64,000 nt of DNA from a virus: positions 1-64,000 of the IMG/VR virus record IMGVR_UViG_3300043775_000860, one strand, 5' to 3'. The notes under the pieces are model-generated. The model searched no databases. It worked only from the letters and a program-made list of their open reading frames with translations, and was not told the DNA's origin. Both the position numbers and the translations under genes were made by a program. Below are positions 49,256-59,148 of this stretch, piece by piece; the first letter of the stretch is position 1, and the number at the start of each line of letters is the position of its first letter.

Positions 49256-52200
49256 ATGCCGGACTTAAGACAAGCATTAAGAGATTTTGTAACTACATCT
49301 AATAGTGGTAAGTATAGTGATGAGGCTACATTGTTATCTAAGTTTCCTGAACTTCAGGGTTATAACATTGATGTATTAAGAGATTTTGTAACTACTTCTA
49401 ATAGCGGTAAGTATGCTACAGAGGATGAATTGTTTTCTAAGTTTCCGGAGTTCAGTGTTGGTGTAACACAACCCGTTGAATTAAAAAAAAAAGAGGTCGT
49501 CCTTCCTCCAAGACCAAGCGGAAAGCCTACGGACTTACCATTGGGAATTGGTTCATTGGAGTTTGCGAAACCAACTAAACCTGCTGAAGACCAAGGCAAA
49601 CAGGGCACTATACTTAATACCATATCTTCTTTAGATAGGGGGTTCTACAAGAATCTTATAGGAAGTCCTATAAAGGGATTGGGTACTGCACTTGAAGGTG
49701 TAACAGGGAAAGGATTTGTTAGTGATGCCCTTATTAAGTTTGGTAACTACTTCAATAAAACAATTGATGAACTGACTCCTCAAGATGAAGAGTTTAAGAA
49801 TAGTTTGACTGACCAATTTGGTCAAGCCTTTGGACAGGTTGCATCATTGATTGCTACAGGTGCTGCAGGAGCTTTGGGTAAAGGCGCAACTGCTGCACAG
49901 GCAGCGAAAACAGCATTGGCAGCACAGGCTGCACCAAAAGCTGTAGGAGCAGTATCAGCATTAAAGACATTGGGTTCTGAACTAGCTAGTCCAACTGCAG
50001 TAAGTGCAGGTCTAGCAATGGGTCAGTCTGAATTTGAAAGAGCAAAGGAAGCGGGAGCTACAGATGAGCAAGCGTTTGAAGCGTTTTATAAGAACGCAGC
50101 AGTTGGCTCTGTCCTTGAGAAGATACCGGTAATGCAGTTCTTGAAACGATTTGAAAAGGCAAGTGCAGGTGGTATCAGCAATTACATTAAAACAAAAGGA
50201 GTTGCGGGTATTACAGGAGGACTTGAAGAGATGACTACCGAAGTTCTTCAAGGTATATATTCAAATGCTACCGCTAAAGATATTTACGATGCAAACCAAG
50301 ACATGTTTGAGGGTCTTGCCGAATCAGGTGGTGTTGGATTTGGTGTTGGTTTCTTGCTCAATGCCATGGGTGCAAATGCTAAGCTATTAAGAAAGCAAGG
50401 AAAAGAAGAGGAAGCACAGGTTGTAGAAAACCAAATGGCACAGTTTGAATCTCAAGCTGCTAAAGGAGGAGTGTCTTCATATAAGATTGGTGGAGTAAAA
50501 GTACAGTCTCCTGAGATTATCAATGACATGATTGATAACATGACTGCTACCGACTTAACAAAGGCTAACATTGAAATAGAAAACGACCCCGAACTAAACG
50601 ATAAACTTCAAAATAAAATTGTAACATCTTCTATTAAAGAGCAAGTTAGAGATGCCAATCCTAATATTAGCGAGGAAGACCTAGACTCTATCACAGATTT
50701 AGAAAAAGAATTAAGAACACTAGAAGGTAATACAACTCAATCGGGTAAAGATAAAGCAGCATCTATTCGTTCACAAATTAAAACCATACAAGAAAATGCC
50801 ATTCAAAAGCAAACAGCAGGTGAAGTACCTGTACAGCCAAGAGCCGGAGTTAGCGAAACGTTGGAGGAAGGAAAACCCCAAGCAGAACCTCAAGTCCCTC
50901 CCGCAGAAGGTGTCCAAGCAGAAGTCGTCCAAGAAGAAGTAGACCAAGAAGCTGAAAGGAATAGGCTTAGCGATAAAGTATTTGAAGCCAAGAAAAACAT
51001 GGCAAGGGCATCTGATACTGAGGCAGCAATAGAAGAATACAATGCAGCCAAGAAAGAGTTGGATGACTTTGATGCATCTGTAGAACAAGCTAAAGACAAG
51101 AGAAGAGCACAATCAAGGGTTCAAAATATTATTGAGGATGAGAAAACTGAATCTCAAAAAGAAAATTATGAGTACAAAGAATTGTACGACCAAGACCCAA
51201 GATTAGCTGCATTACAAAGCTCAAAAGATTTGCTTGACTTTGTTAAGTCTGACAGCCTAGAGGAAAGAAGTGCTGTAAGAGGAGAGACTCTTGAAGAGGC
51301 GAAAAAATCCCAAGAACGTAGCATATTAAATATTCAACGAGACATTGCTGACTTGGAAGTGGACCTTGAAGCTAATCCTGTAGTGTCTTTAAAGACACAG
51401 GAAGTTGCTCCCGTTGAAGAGGTTGCTCCCGTTACTGAAGCAGCACTTGAGATAGAGCAGTACGAACCAATAACAGAGTCTCAGGTAAGCCACGAGAAGA
51501 AGTTCACCAAGGACAATGCCATTGATTACGAAGAAGACACTAGATTTACTGACAGTGGTCGTGAGGTTACATACCTATCAAGGGTTACTGTTGAGGCGTT
51601 GGATGATAACACCGGTGATGCAATTGGTGGTCTAGTTAAGATTGTAGATGAGGATAAGAATGTAAGTTGGCAGGCTGTAGATTTGGATGGTAATGAGTTG
51701 GGTAAGCAAGACTTTGACTCAATGCAAGAAGCCAAGACTGCTCTTGTAAACAATTGGAATAAGTTTCAGAAAAAAGAGTTTGATAAAGAGGTAAAAAGAA
51801 AAGCCAAGGCTGCAGAAAAAAAAGCTAAGGCTGAATCAAAGAAAAAGACTAAATTAGCGCAAGATGGAAAAGTACAACCCAAATCAACAGGAGACGGAAC
51901 AGGACGGACAAAGGGCGGCGCAATTGCGCCTCTTGAAGGTGCGCCATCAGTACCGGGCGTTAACGGGCCGGACCCACAACTTGTTGCCGTTGCAGAACAG
52001 TATGCCAAAGACAACGGAATCCCCTTCAAAAGACAGGCAGAGTACGTCAAAGTAGACGAGAAAAGGGCGAAGAGAATAGCCGATGCCTATGAGGCAATGG
52101 CTAATGACCCACAGAATCCCAAAGTTAAAGAAGCGTATCAAAACCTTATCAAGCAAACCATTGCTCAATACAAAGCATTGGAAGATGCGGGGTACAAGTT

Positions 52201-55200
52201 TTGGTTTATGGACTTGAATATACCTAGCAATGCTGAGTATGCTTCATCTCCATACAATGCCATTCGTGATTTGCGTACCAATAAAGAGATGGGCGTATTC
52301 CCAACTACCGATGGATACGGTGATGGCGGTTTGACTGAAGTTGATATAGAGAACAACCCGATGCTAGCAGACACGGGGTTGCAATGGCCCGTTGGTGGAC
52401 CGGATGGCGAAATGAAAACAGTATTAGCCAACGACCTTTTCCGTGCAGTACATGATGCATTTGGTCATGGTTTAGAAGGTGCAGGATTTAGAGCAAGGGG
52501 AGAAGAGAATGCTTGGCAGGCTCATGTAAGATTATTTACAGGCTCAGCTGTTGGTGCTATTACAAGCGAAACAAGAGGGCAAAACTCTTGGTTAAACTAC
52601 GGTCCTAATGGAGAGCAGAATAGAACAGCAAAAGTTGAGGATACTGTTTTTGCAGAACAAAAGGTAGGTCTGATGCCTAAGTGGACATGGACAGAAGGCA
52701 AGGCTGCTGACATGGAGGAAAAGAAACCATCAAAAACAAAGCCAACTGTAGAAGAAGAAGGTCCAACAGATGAGGAAATATCAGCTATTGATGAGTTGTT
52801 GGATTTAGATGTTACAGATGAAGATAATCTTGACAGAATATTTAATGTTCTTGATAATGCAGACAAGGCTTATACTAAAAGACTTTTTGGTCAAGCAAAT
52901 AACTTTTTTCAAGCAATGGCTGACGGAACTGCAAGTCTTATAATTAAAACACTAAAGGTTTTAGTAAAGGGCGGAATGCTGTTGCGTGATGCAATCAAAA
53001 AAGTTGCTGATGATAATAACGTATCTCAGCAAATAGTTAAAGACATACTCAACGTAGCTGACATTCAAGAAGGATTCGATGCTTTGATGGTTAAGGTTGG
53101 TGCTATGATTGAACGCCAAACAAGAAGGGGAACTCCTGAAGCTAGAATGATTAGCAACATTGACACCCTTGTTAGGAACTCAGAGGTATACCAAAATGCT
53201 AGCGACTCTCAGAAGAAGATACTTGAAAGGGAAGCAAGGGCAAGAGCCGGTGCTCCTGCTAGAAGAGCCCCATCTATCGGTCGTATACTTGGGGTACTGA
53301 AAGACATTACAAATGTATCTAGGGAAGACAAGCTTAAAATTATAAGTCAGATAAGGCAGTTGTCAAAAGACGCAGCCAAAGATTTGGCAAGTGAAATCCG
53401 TGACCTCGCTAAGACCGGTAAGATTACCGTCAATCAAGCAGCAAATATTGTTGCAAGGTTTGGTAAGGTCAATATGCTCAGTGAAATATCAGTGTCTAAG
53501 TTTGTTGACTACATGGCCAAGGTATTCAACGATGCTGAGTACAATGCAAAGTTGAGTTCAGCAAAAAATCTGAAGAAGGATATTGCTAAGCTTTCAAAGA
53601 ACAAAGATAAGGATGCCAACCTAAGAGACTTGGGTCAGGAATTTATTAAGATTGACCCATCAATGGTTGAGAACATTGACGAGTACAATGACATGGCATC
53701 TAAGATAAAGGAGGCAATAACAGGTTCTAGGCTTGGAGGAAAACAAAAGGTATCATTCGCTAGCACTGTCAATGTTCAAGATGCGACTGCATATATCAAA
53801 GATACATTGGCGGCTCAGGACAAAATGATGCGTGAAGAAAAGGCTGCCGAGATACAAAGCCTTATGGGTATTGATGTGTCTGAGTTTAGTTACGATGACA
53901 TGATGATGTTGTTGGAAAGTGACAAGCCTATTACCAAATACAACGAAGGCATCATCAGAGATACCATCAATAGAGCGTTTGGTATATACTCTAGCATCAT
54001 AAAGGATGTAATGAGGACAGGCAAAGACCCGTTCACCGGAGAAGATATTAAGTTCACCGAGTCTCAGAAGGATGTGGTTAATAGATTCATGGCAATGGAC
54101 TTGAATATTCTCAAGCCTAAAGAGGCGCTTCAAGCTGTTGACGCTCTTGCCAACTTCTTGCAGAACCAATCCACTGCAAAGATGGAGGCTGTGGTTTCTA
54201 GGTATACAGGACTTGCAAATGCAAAAGAGGTTAACTCAAAAGGAATAAAAGCTTTCCCATTAAAGAAGTATTGGTCTAAAACAATCGGAAGAATATTGGG
54301 AGAGCAAACCACAAACCTAAATGTTCTTTTTGAAAGAATGTTTAAAGGATTCAATAAGGGCGGTATGGTAATGGATAAGATGGGATTAACCAAACTTATC
54401 AATAAGAAAGCGTCTGCAGAGAAAGAGGCCAATAACATTGTAGACAGGTATGTAAATCTGTTCTACGACAAGAAGGCAAATGGAGAAGAGTTTAACTCTG
54501 CTTACAATAACATTGAAAGGGGCATGGCATCCTTTATGATGAGGAATGTTATTGGTACTGAGCAAGAGATGAAGGCTGAGTTTGATAGAAGAAAAGGTCT
54601 CATTGAGGAATCTATCTCTGAACTTGAAAAGGGTAATGACAAAGAGAAAGCTAAGGCTGAGTTATACAAGAAAGCTTACGAAAACATACTAGCAGAATCA
54701 AATACAATTGATGATGTAGTAAAGAAAGTAGACAAGGTAAACTTAGAGGGTGTTGACTTTTGGATGAATGAGTGGAACAACAAGTACGACCAACTGTCTG
54801 ATGTAGCTGAAAACGTATACAATAAAAAGCTAGACAAGGACATCAACTATACTCCCGACAGATACTTTAAGCTGAGTTCAGATACCGGTACTGTAGAGAT
54901 TACTGAAGACGATTCAGCGTTCCTTGTAAACAGCGGAGTAAACAACTTGTATCAAAGGGAGACAGGTGTTTTGATGACAGCTACAAGACCCGATAGTCTT
55001 CCTGTTAGTCCTGAAAGCGGAGATGTAAATAGGTATATTGATTTGTCCTTTGATAACAACAATGCAAACTCAATGTATGACGCATTGGTTGACATCAATA
55101 CCGCTGCCCCGATAAGGCAGATACAAGCATTCTTAAACTCATCTGACTACAAGAAGATTGTTCCGACTTCAGAAGATGCAAAGATTTTGAAAGATAGGAT

Positions 55201-56944
55201 ACAGCTTTATGTTAGAAACATAAGGGATAAGAACCCCTACTCTAATGACGAGTTGTCTTCTGTTGTGAGAAAGCTCAATAGAATTGCTGCCATTGGTGTT
55301 GGTCAGGCATTGGGTGGTGTAAGCCAACCGTTAAAGCAGGTTATACCCGTTATGCTAAACACTTTAATAAACACAAAAGGAAGTCTAAATTTATCAGCGA
55401 CATTTAATAAGGCAAAGAACAATTTCATCAATAATTCAGGATATGCCATTGCCAACAGGGGACTTGAGTCTCAAGCTCAAGTAGAATCATTGAATAAACT
55501 GATGGATGAAGTATCAAAGTCTAAGGGTGAAAAGCTTGTAAAGAAAATAGAAGAACTGAATAAATGGTGGTTGGACAACTTCTTGGTTAAGCCTGACGTA
55601 TTTATTGCGAGGACATCTTGGTTATCCTACTACGAGAAGTATCTTAATGATAATGGAATAGACACCAAAGGCATTGACTACAATACCCATAAGCTAAACG
55701 AAGATGCCGCCAACTATGCTCAGCGTATGGTTGATAGGCAACAGAATATATCAGATACGGACTTGGCAGGTAAGTTGTTTGCAGATAGAGGCTCAGCAAA
55801 TCAATTGTTGGTTAAAACAATTATGCCATTTGCTAGTTTCAGAATGAACCAAGCATCTAGATTAGGCTCTGACCTTGCGACACTAACTAATAAGACATCA
55901 TCAAAAGAGGATAAAGAAATAGCTAAACTATCTATTGCAGGTTTTGGTGTTGAAGCCGCAGCATTTAGACTACTATCAATTGGTATATCAATATTGTTAG
56001 GTAGTTTGGAAAAGTTGATAATGGGAATAGATGAGGATGACGAGGAGTATAAAAAGAGGGTTGATAATCTAATGAAAGGCGGGAAGACGGGTATGTTTAC
56101 AGATGTATTTTCTCCTATTCCTATTTCAGATAAGCTAGTTCAATCCGGTGGTGCTTTAATAACTCAAAGCATTGAAGATGCAACCGGACTTCCAACAGCG
56201 ATATACTCTCCTAGAAAAGAAGAGTTTCTTCAAAATGCAGGATTGTTTGGTATAGCAGCAGATAGAGCAGCTCAGTTGTTTGAGATAACAAAACTGTCTG
56301 TAACAGGAAAGTATACTGATGATTTTGGTAAAGAGAAGACGATATCTCCCAAAGCACAGGACGGTTTGAAAATGCTTATTGTTCCTGCGTTGATGACAAA
56401 TACGGGTCTCGCTCCATCTGAGGTTAATAGCGTAATTAGATACGCTATCAAAGATTCAAAGAAGGTGATAAAGACCGCTGAGGAGAAAGAGCAGGAGATG
56501 GAAAGGAAGGAGCAGAAGGAGGAGATGAATCAACAGAAGATAGATGCGCTAGAGAATGCGAAGAAAAAAGCATCTAACCAAAAGTTGAGAGACGCTATAG
56601 ATGAAAAGATATATGAGATAGAAGCTACTCCTGAGGAAAAGAAAGAGATTGAGCAAGAGAATAAGGAAGAGCGTGATGAAAAGGAAAGTCTTTTGTATGA
56701 CCCTCAAAGAAATATTCAATACGATAATGAGTCTGAACTGAAAAGGTATAACAAAGTATTGTGGCAAAAGAACTTCGGAGAAAACTCACAATGGTATAAA
56801 GACCATAAGTACGAAGAGGAGGCAAACAAGTTAATGAATAAGGAGATTAGGAAGATAGAGGATAAGGAATATGGATATACTCCTTCTAAAAAGAAAAGAG
56901 CAAGGAACTCTGATGGAACTTATAAAAGAAGCAGCGGAGGCTAG
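49256..56944 (+). CDS. Giant ejection-type virion protein
   Basis: 2562 residues. Two N-terminal repeats share LRDFVTTSNSGKY and SKFPE. Ala-rich and coiled-coil regions follow. A compact domain (about 905-1145) contains FRAVHDAFGHG, GEENAWQAH and ITSETRGQ, with several conserved His and Glu residues that look metal-binding. The remaining 1400 residues are helical, with a hydrophobic segment (about 2240-2265) and a strongly charged C-terminus. Size and position fit the largest internal protein injected with the DNA, like T7 gp16, but no transglycosylase motif is obvious. A dispersed palindrome is inside. Confidence 0.65.
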   Translation: MPDLRQALRDFVTTSNSGKYSDEATLLSKFPELQGYNIDVLRDFVTTSNSGKYATEDELFSKFPEFSVGVTQPVELKKKEVVLPPRPSGKPTDLPLGIGSLEFAKPTKPAEDQGKQGTILNTISSLDRGFYKNLIGSPIKGLGTALEGVTGKGFVSDALIKFGNYFNKTIDELTPQDEEFKNSLTDQFGQAFGQVASLIATGAAGALGKGATAAQAAKTALAAQAAPKAVGAVSALKTLGSELASPTAVSAGLAMGQSEFERAKEAGATDEQAFEAFYKNAAVGSVLEKIPVMQFLKRFEKASAGGISNYIKTKGVAGITGGLEEMTTEVLQGIYSNATAKDIYDANQDMFEGLAESGGVGFGVGFLLNAMGANAKLLRKQGKEEEAQVVENQMAQFESQAAKGGVSSYKIGGVKVQSPEIINDMIDNMTATDLTKANIEIENDPELNDKLQNKIVTSSIKEQVRDANPNISEEDLDSITDLEKELRTLEGNTTQSGKDKAASIRSQIKTIQENAIQKQTAGEVPVQPRAGVSETLEEGKPQAEPQVPPAEGVQAEVVQEEVDQEAERNRLSDKVFEAKKNMARASDTEAAIEEYNAAKKELDDFDASVEQAKDKRRAQSRVQNIIEDEKTESQKENYEYKELYDQDPRLAALQSSKDLLDFVKSDSLEERSAVRGETLEEAKKSQERSILNIQRDIADLEVDLEANPVVSLKTQEVAPVEEVAPVTEAALEIEQYEPITESQVSHEKKFTKDNAIDYEEDTRFTDSGREVTYLSRVTVEALDDNTGDAIGGLVKIVDEDKNVSWQAVDLDGNELGKQDFDSMQEAKTALVNNWNKFQKKEFDKEVKRKAKAAEKKAKAESKKKTKLAQDGKVQPKSTGDGTGRTKGGAIAPLEGAPSVPGVNGPDPQLVAVAEQYAKDNGIPFKRQAEYVKVDEKRAKRIADAYEAMANDPQNPKVKEAYQNLIKQTIAQYKALEDAGYKFWFMDLNIPSNAEYASSPYNAIRDLRTNKEMGVFPTTDGYGDGGLTEVDIENNPMLADTGLQWPVGGPDGEMKTVLANDLFRAVHDAFGHGLEGAGFRARGEENAWQAHVRLFTGSAVGAITSETRGQNSWLNYGPNGEQNRTAKVEDTVFAEQKVGLMPKWTWTEGKAADMEEKKPSKTKPTVEEEGPTDEEISAIDELLDLDVTDEDNLDRIFNVLDNADKAYTKRLFGQANNFFQAMADGTASLIIKTLKVLVKGGMLLRDAIKKVADDNNVSQQIVKDILNVADIQEGFDALMVKVGAMIERQTRRGTPEARMISNIDTLVRNSEVYQNASDSQKKILEREARARAGAPARRAPSIGRILGVLKDITNVSREDKLKIISQIRQLSKDAAKDLASEIRDLAKTGKITVNQAANIVARFGKVNMLSEISVSKFVDYMAKVFNDAEYNAKLSSAKNLKKDIAKLSKNKDKDANLRDLGQEFIKIDPSMVENIDEYNDMASKIKEAITGSRLGGKQKVSFASTVNVQDATAYIKDTLAAQDKMMREEKAAEIQSLMGIDVSEFSYDDMMMLLESDKPITKYNEGIIRDTINRAFGIYSSIIKDVMRTGKDPFTGEDIKFTESQKDVVNRFMAMDLNILKPKEALQAVDALANFLQNQSTAKMEAVVSRYTGLANAKEVNSKGIKAFPLKKYWSKTIGRILGEQTTNLNVLFERMFKGFNKGGMVMDKMGLTKLINKKASAEKEANNIVDRYVNLFYDKKANGEEFNSAYNNIERGMASFMMRNVIGTEQEMKAEFDRRKGLIEESISELEKGNDKEKAKAELYKKAYENILAESNTIDDVVKKVDKVNLEGVDFWMNEWNNKYDQLSDVAENVYNKKLDKDINYTPDRYFKLSSDTGTVEITEDDSAFLVNSGVNNLYQRETGVLMTATRPDSLPVSPESGDVNRYIDLSFDNNNANSMYDALVDINTAAPIRQIQAFLNSSDYKKIVPTSEDAKILKDRIQLYVRNIRDKNPYSNDELSSVVRKLNRIAAIGVGQALGGVSQPLKQVIPVMLNTLINTKGSLNLSATFNKAKNNFINNSGYAIANRGLESQAQVESLNKLMDEVSKSKGEKLVKKIEELNKWWLDNFLVKPDVFIARTSWLSYYEKYLNDNGIDTKGIDYNTHKLNEDAANYAQRMVDRQQNISDTDLAGKLFADRGSANQLLVKTIMPFASFRMNQASRLGSDLATLTNKTSSKEDKEIAKLSIAGFGVEAAAFRLLSIGISILLGSLEKLIMGIDEDDEEYKKRVDNLMKGGKTGMFTDVFSPIPISDKLVQSGGALITQSIEDATGLPTAIYSPRKEEFLQNAGLFGIAADRAAQLFEITKLSVTGKYTDDFGKEKTISPKAQDGLKMLIVPALMTNTGLAPSEVNSVIRYAIKDSKKVIKTAEEKEQEMERKEQKEEMNQQKIDALENAKKKASNQKLRDAIDEKIYEIEATPEEKKEIEQENKEERDEKESLLYDPQRNIQYDNESELKRYNKVLWQKNFGENSQWYKDHKYEEEANKLMNKEIRKIEDKEYGYTPSKKKRARNSDGTYKRSSGG
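51383..51398. repeat. Dispersed palindrome, copy 8
   Basis: GTGTCTTTAAAGACAC, a perfect palindrome, inside the giant ejection gene, encoding VSLKT. Confidence 0.75.
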
Positions 56945-57357
56945 ACATACCTTACATACTTCAGACCCCTTTGCTTATCGTAATAAACCATGAGCTCTGC
57001 ATCTGATGTAGCATTTTCACGGGGAGGGCGACCTCCCCACTTTATTTCTCCGTGTAGTTGGTTCGCCTTACCATAGATAATACCATCCTCACACGCCCAA
57101 ATTATAACGGGGGTTATCCTCTTATCAACCAACTTGACAAGCTTCTTGGCTGATATTGGCAGAGGATAGGCATCATGCATAGTCCTGATTCTACCCTTTA
57201 CCTCAACGTATGAGATGAGTTTACCGTCCTTATCAAAGACTTTGTAGTCTATATCGTTTGGGTCTAGCTTCTTAAATGACCCTTCAAAAATCTTTACGAA
57301 TACTTCTATTGCTTTCTTCTCCCTTATTAGGTCTTGTTCGGTTTCAAAAATCGTCAT
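56941..57357 (-). CDS. PD-(D/E)XK nuclease-like protein
   Basis: 138 residues. A probable active site is Asp37 (NDIDYKVFD) with Glu52 and Lys54 in YVEVKGR. The second half has IIWACEDGIIYGK, a beta strand typical of the fold. It could be a resolvase or a restriction-like endonuclease. Its stop codon overlaps that of the giant ejection gene within CTAG, so the two transcripts converge with no terminator between. Confidence 0.6.
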   Translation of the reverse strand: MTIFETEQDLIREKKAIEVFVKIFEGSFKKLDPNDIDYKVFDKDGKLISYVEVKGRIRTMHDAYPLPISAKKLVKLVDKRITPVIIWACEDGIIYGKANQLHGEIKWGGRPPRENATSDAELMVYYDKQRGLKYVRYV

Positions 57358-57532
57358 CCTCCATTATTTTAATTACTTCCCTTAGGTCTCTCATTAGAGA
57401 TTTGATGTTAATGCGTGCGTCAATATATTTCTTGTCTACCAAATTCTCGTAAATTTTAGTAACAAGGTCGTGGTGGCCCTCCGTCATAAACGAAATCCTG
57501 CGCCCCCTTTCATATTGCTCTTCCTTATTCAT
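57344..57532 (-). CDS. Hypothetical protein
   Basis: 62 residues, charged and helical (RINIKSLMRDLREVIKI), acidic end. It overlaps both neighbouring genes by 8-14 bases. No family is recognised. Confidence 0.55.
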   Translation of the reverse strand: MNKEEQYERGRRISFMTEGHHDLVTKIYENLVDKKYIDARINIKSLMRDLREVIKIMEDDDF

Positions 57533-58049
57533 TAAACATTCTCCTTATCTTTCTTTCAATTATAAACTCATGACCTATTGGAGTATTCTCGTCTATAAAA
57601 TTAACAATTCTATTTAATCTTTTATTATTACTAGTCAAGTCTTTCTTCATATTTGCCATCTTTTCTTTCAACAAAGTGTTTTCGTTCAGCAGGACGGTAA
57701 GCTTTGTGCTTAGTCTGAATATCTCATTCTTTAAATCATACTCGCTAGTCAACTCTGAGGTGGGCGCTTTCTCTAAGATGAACAACTCCCTACACTTTGT
57801 ATACTTACCTAGTATCTCAAGGTCTACATCCAATAGTTTGTTGATTGTTCTAGTATAATGGATTATGGTGGTGTGGTCTTTACCTAAGAAAGAACCTATC
57901 CTGTTCAGACTGTACCCATACTCCCTAAGTATCTTTGCGAAAATCATCCTACCCTCCACCAAGTATCTCATTCTTTTCTTTGCACCTATGTCGGTTACTA
58001 GAACCATGTTTACAATATCACGTAACACTTCAATGTCATTCCTTTCCAT
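57525..58049 (-). CDS. DnaA domain IV-like protein with coiled coil
   Basis: 174 residues from the ATG at 58049, chosen because an upstream extension would lie inside the VRR-NUC gene. Residues 25-70 match the DnaA DNA-binding domain, with the near-canonical signature DHTTIIHY (58-65) and RIGSFLGK before it. A coiled coil (about 105-140) may mediate dimerisation. There is no ATPase domain. It is closer to true DnaA than the protein at 1863-2165 and could bind DnaA-box-like sites at a phage or host origin. Confidence 0.7.
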   Translation of the reverse strand: MERNDIEVLRDIVNMVLVTDIGAKKRMRYLVEGRMIFAKILREYGYSLNRIGSFLGKDHTTIIHYTRTINKLLDVDLEILGKYTKCRELFILEKAPTSELTSEYDLKNEIFRLSTKLTVLLNENTLLKEKMANMKKDLTSNNKRLNRIVNFIDENTPIGHEFIIERKIRRMFNE

Positions 58050-58278
58050 ACACTTCTGTTTTGATTCCCATTTGATTAAGTTCTTTGATTCTAAATTCCT
58101 GTAGCTTTGAAAGCTTTCCGTCCGGTCTTTTGATTTCACTGAAGAGCACGTCAGAATTTGGGGGTATAGCAATGAGGTCAGGGATACCATTCTTATTCGT
58201 TCTGATAAGTTTAATCACGTAGTATCCCTGTGCCTCTAGCTCTTTAATCCTTTTACTCTGTATCTGCTGCTCTGTCAT
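58036..58278 (-). CDS. VRR-NUC domain nuclease
   Basis: 80 residues, a minimal VRR-NUC. GIPDLIA carries the catalytic Asp, FSEIKRPDG the Glu and Lys, and KLSKLQEFR follows as in the family. Stand-alone VRR-NUC proteins of phages cut branched DNA such as Holliday junctions. The ATG lies inside the end of the paralog gene upstream. Confidence 0.8.
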   Translation of the reverse strand: MTEQQIQSKRIKELEAQGYYVIKLIRTNKNGIPDLIAIPPNSDVLFSEIKRPDGKLSKLQEFRIKELNQMGIKTEVYGKE

Positions 58279-58498
58279 AGGTTTCGTTGTAGTTTATATT
58301 GTAATATTCCTCGCCATTATTAAATTCTATCTCACGTGTTCCTAAAGAAAAATATCCATAGTATCCTGCATCCCATGCTTTTGCAATATTATCTTTTTCT
58401 TTTTCAAGAAATTTATCTTCAAGTATTATTGCTGATGCTTCTAAATTGAATGATTTTAAATATTCAATTGCTTCTTGCATTGCGGTTTGTTGTGCCAT
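58253..58498 (-). CDS. Paralog of the MAQQ...NETY family (1)
   Basis: 81 residues: MAQQTAMQEAIEYLKSF, EKEKDNIAKAWDAGY, and YNINYNETYDR near the end. Unlike its relatives, it does not stop after NETY but continues for several residues (DRAADTE) and overlaps the VRR-NUC start, so the end looks fused by loss of a stop codon. Function unknown. Confidence 0.6.
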   Translation of the reverse strand: MAQQTAMQEAIEYLKSFNLEASAIILEDKFLEKEKDNIAKAWDAGYYGYFSLGTREIEFNNGEEYYNINYNETYDRAADTE

Positions 58499-58501
58499 AG
58501 T

Positions 58502-58702
58502 TTATTTGTTATAGGTTTCGTTGTAGTATTCTATTGCCCAGTCTTTATCATGGTTTATTTTACCTTCTAAAAAAGCATTCATAATCTGCTCTTTCTCCAT
58601 TGCTTTTGCTTTTTCATATATCTCTTTCCATTCTAATTCTGTTCGTAATTCCTGTTCTGCAATTTTATAAAATAACCATTCTACTGCTGTTTGTTGTGCC
58701 AT
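58502..58702 (-). CDS. Paralog of the MAQQ...NETY family (2)
   Basis: 66 residues, the most typical member: MAQQTAVEWL, then AKAMEKEQIMNAFLEGK, then YYNETYNK at the end. The type is common in Bacteroidota phages; the role is unknown. Confidence 0.65.
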   Translation of the reverse strand: MAQQTAVEWLFYKIAEQELRTELEWKEIYEKAKAMEKEQIMNAFLEGKINHDKDWAIEYYNETYNK

Positions 58703-58704
58703 TG

Positions 58705-59145
58705 TTATTTGTTATAATTGTTAGCATATAGTTGTACCAAATTCAAATCTCCGCCAGTCATATACTTTCCGTACTTTTCACTAAACCTTCCACTATCTAC
58801 CATATCTTCATTGTCTAAGTCTTTAAGGAAGTTTTGGTATAGTTCATTTGGTATGACATACCAATGTCCCGAATCATCTCTTACTGCTTTTACCTTATCC
58901 ACATTAGTAGCTGATGCTTGTTCTAATGTTTCTTGTTCATTAAAATCATCGTCTGCTTTTTTAAAAAAATCATTGTAATAATCTTCAGGATTTGATGGAT
59001 AACCCATTTTGCCTAATTCATAAGCAGTTTGAATCTCTTTTTTATGTATCTCCTCTGCTTCCTCAATAATAGATGGTGATAAAAGATGTCCAAAAAAATC
59101 CTCTGCGTTTTCTACTAACCATTGAATTGAATTTTGTTGTGCCAT
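58705..59145 (-). CDS. Paralog of the MAQQ...NETY family (3), with an inserted domain
   Basis: 146 residues. It starts MAQQNSIQWL and has an EEAEEIHKKEIQTAYELGK helix and PEDYYNDFFKK where relatives end. About 65 further residues follow (VKAVRDDSGHWYVIPNELY), and the end is NNYNK. It looks like a family member with an added C-terminal domain. Confidence 0.6.
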   Translation of the reverse strand: MAQQNSIQWLVENAEDFFGHLLSPSIIEEAEEIHKKEIQTAYELGKMGYPSNPEDYYNDFFKKADDDFNEQETLEQASATNVDKVKAVRDDSGHWYVIPNELYQNFLKDLDNEDMVDSGRFSEKYGKYMTGGDLNLVQLYANNYNK

Positions 59146-59148
59146 AGT

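Noticed and set aside
53000-53030. CTGATGA-like string on the plus strand in the giant ejection gene
   Set aside because: In-frame coding sequence with no matching GAAA strand or flanking stems.
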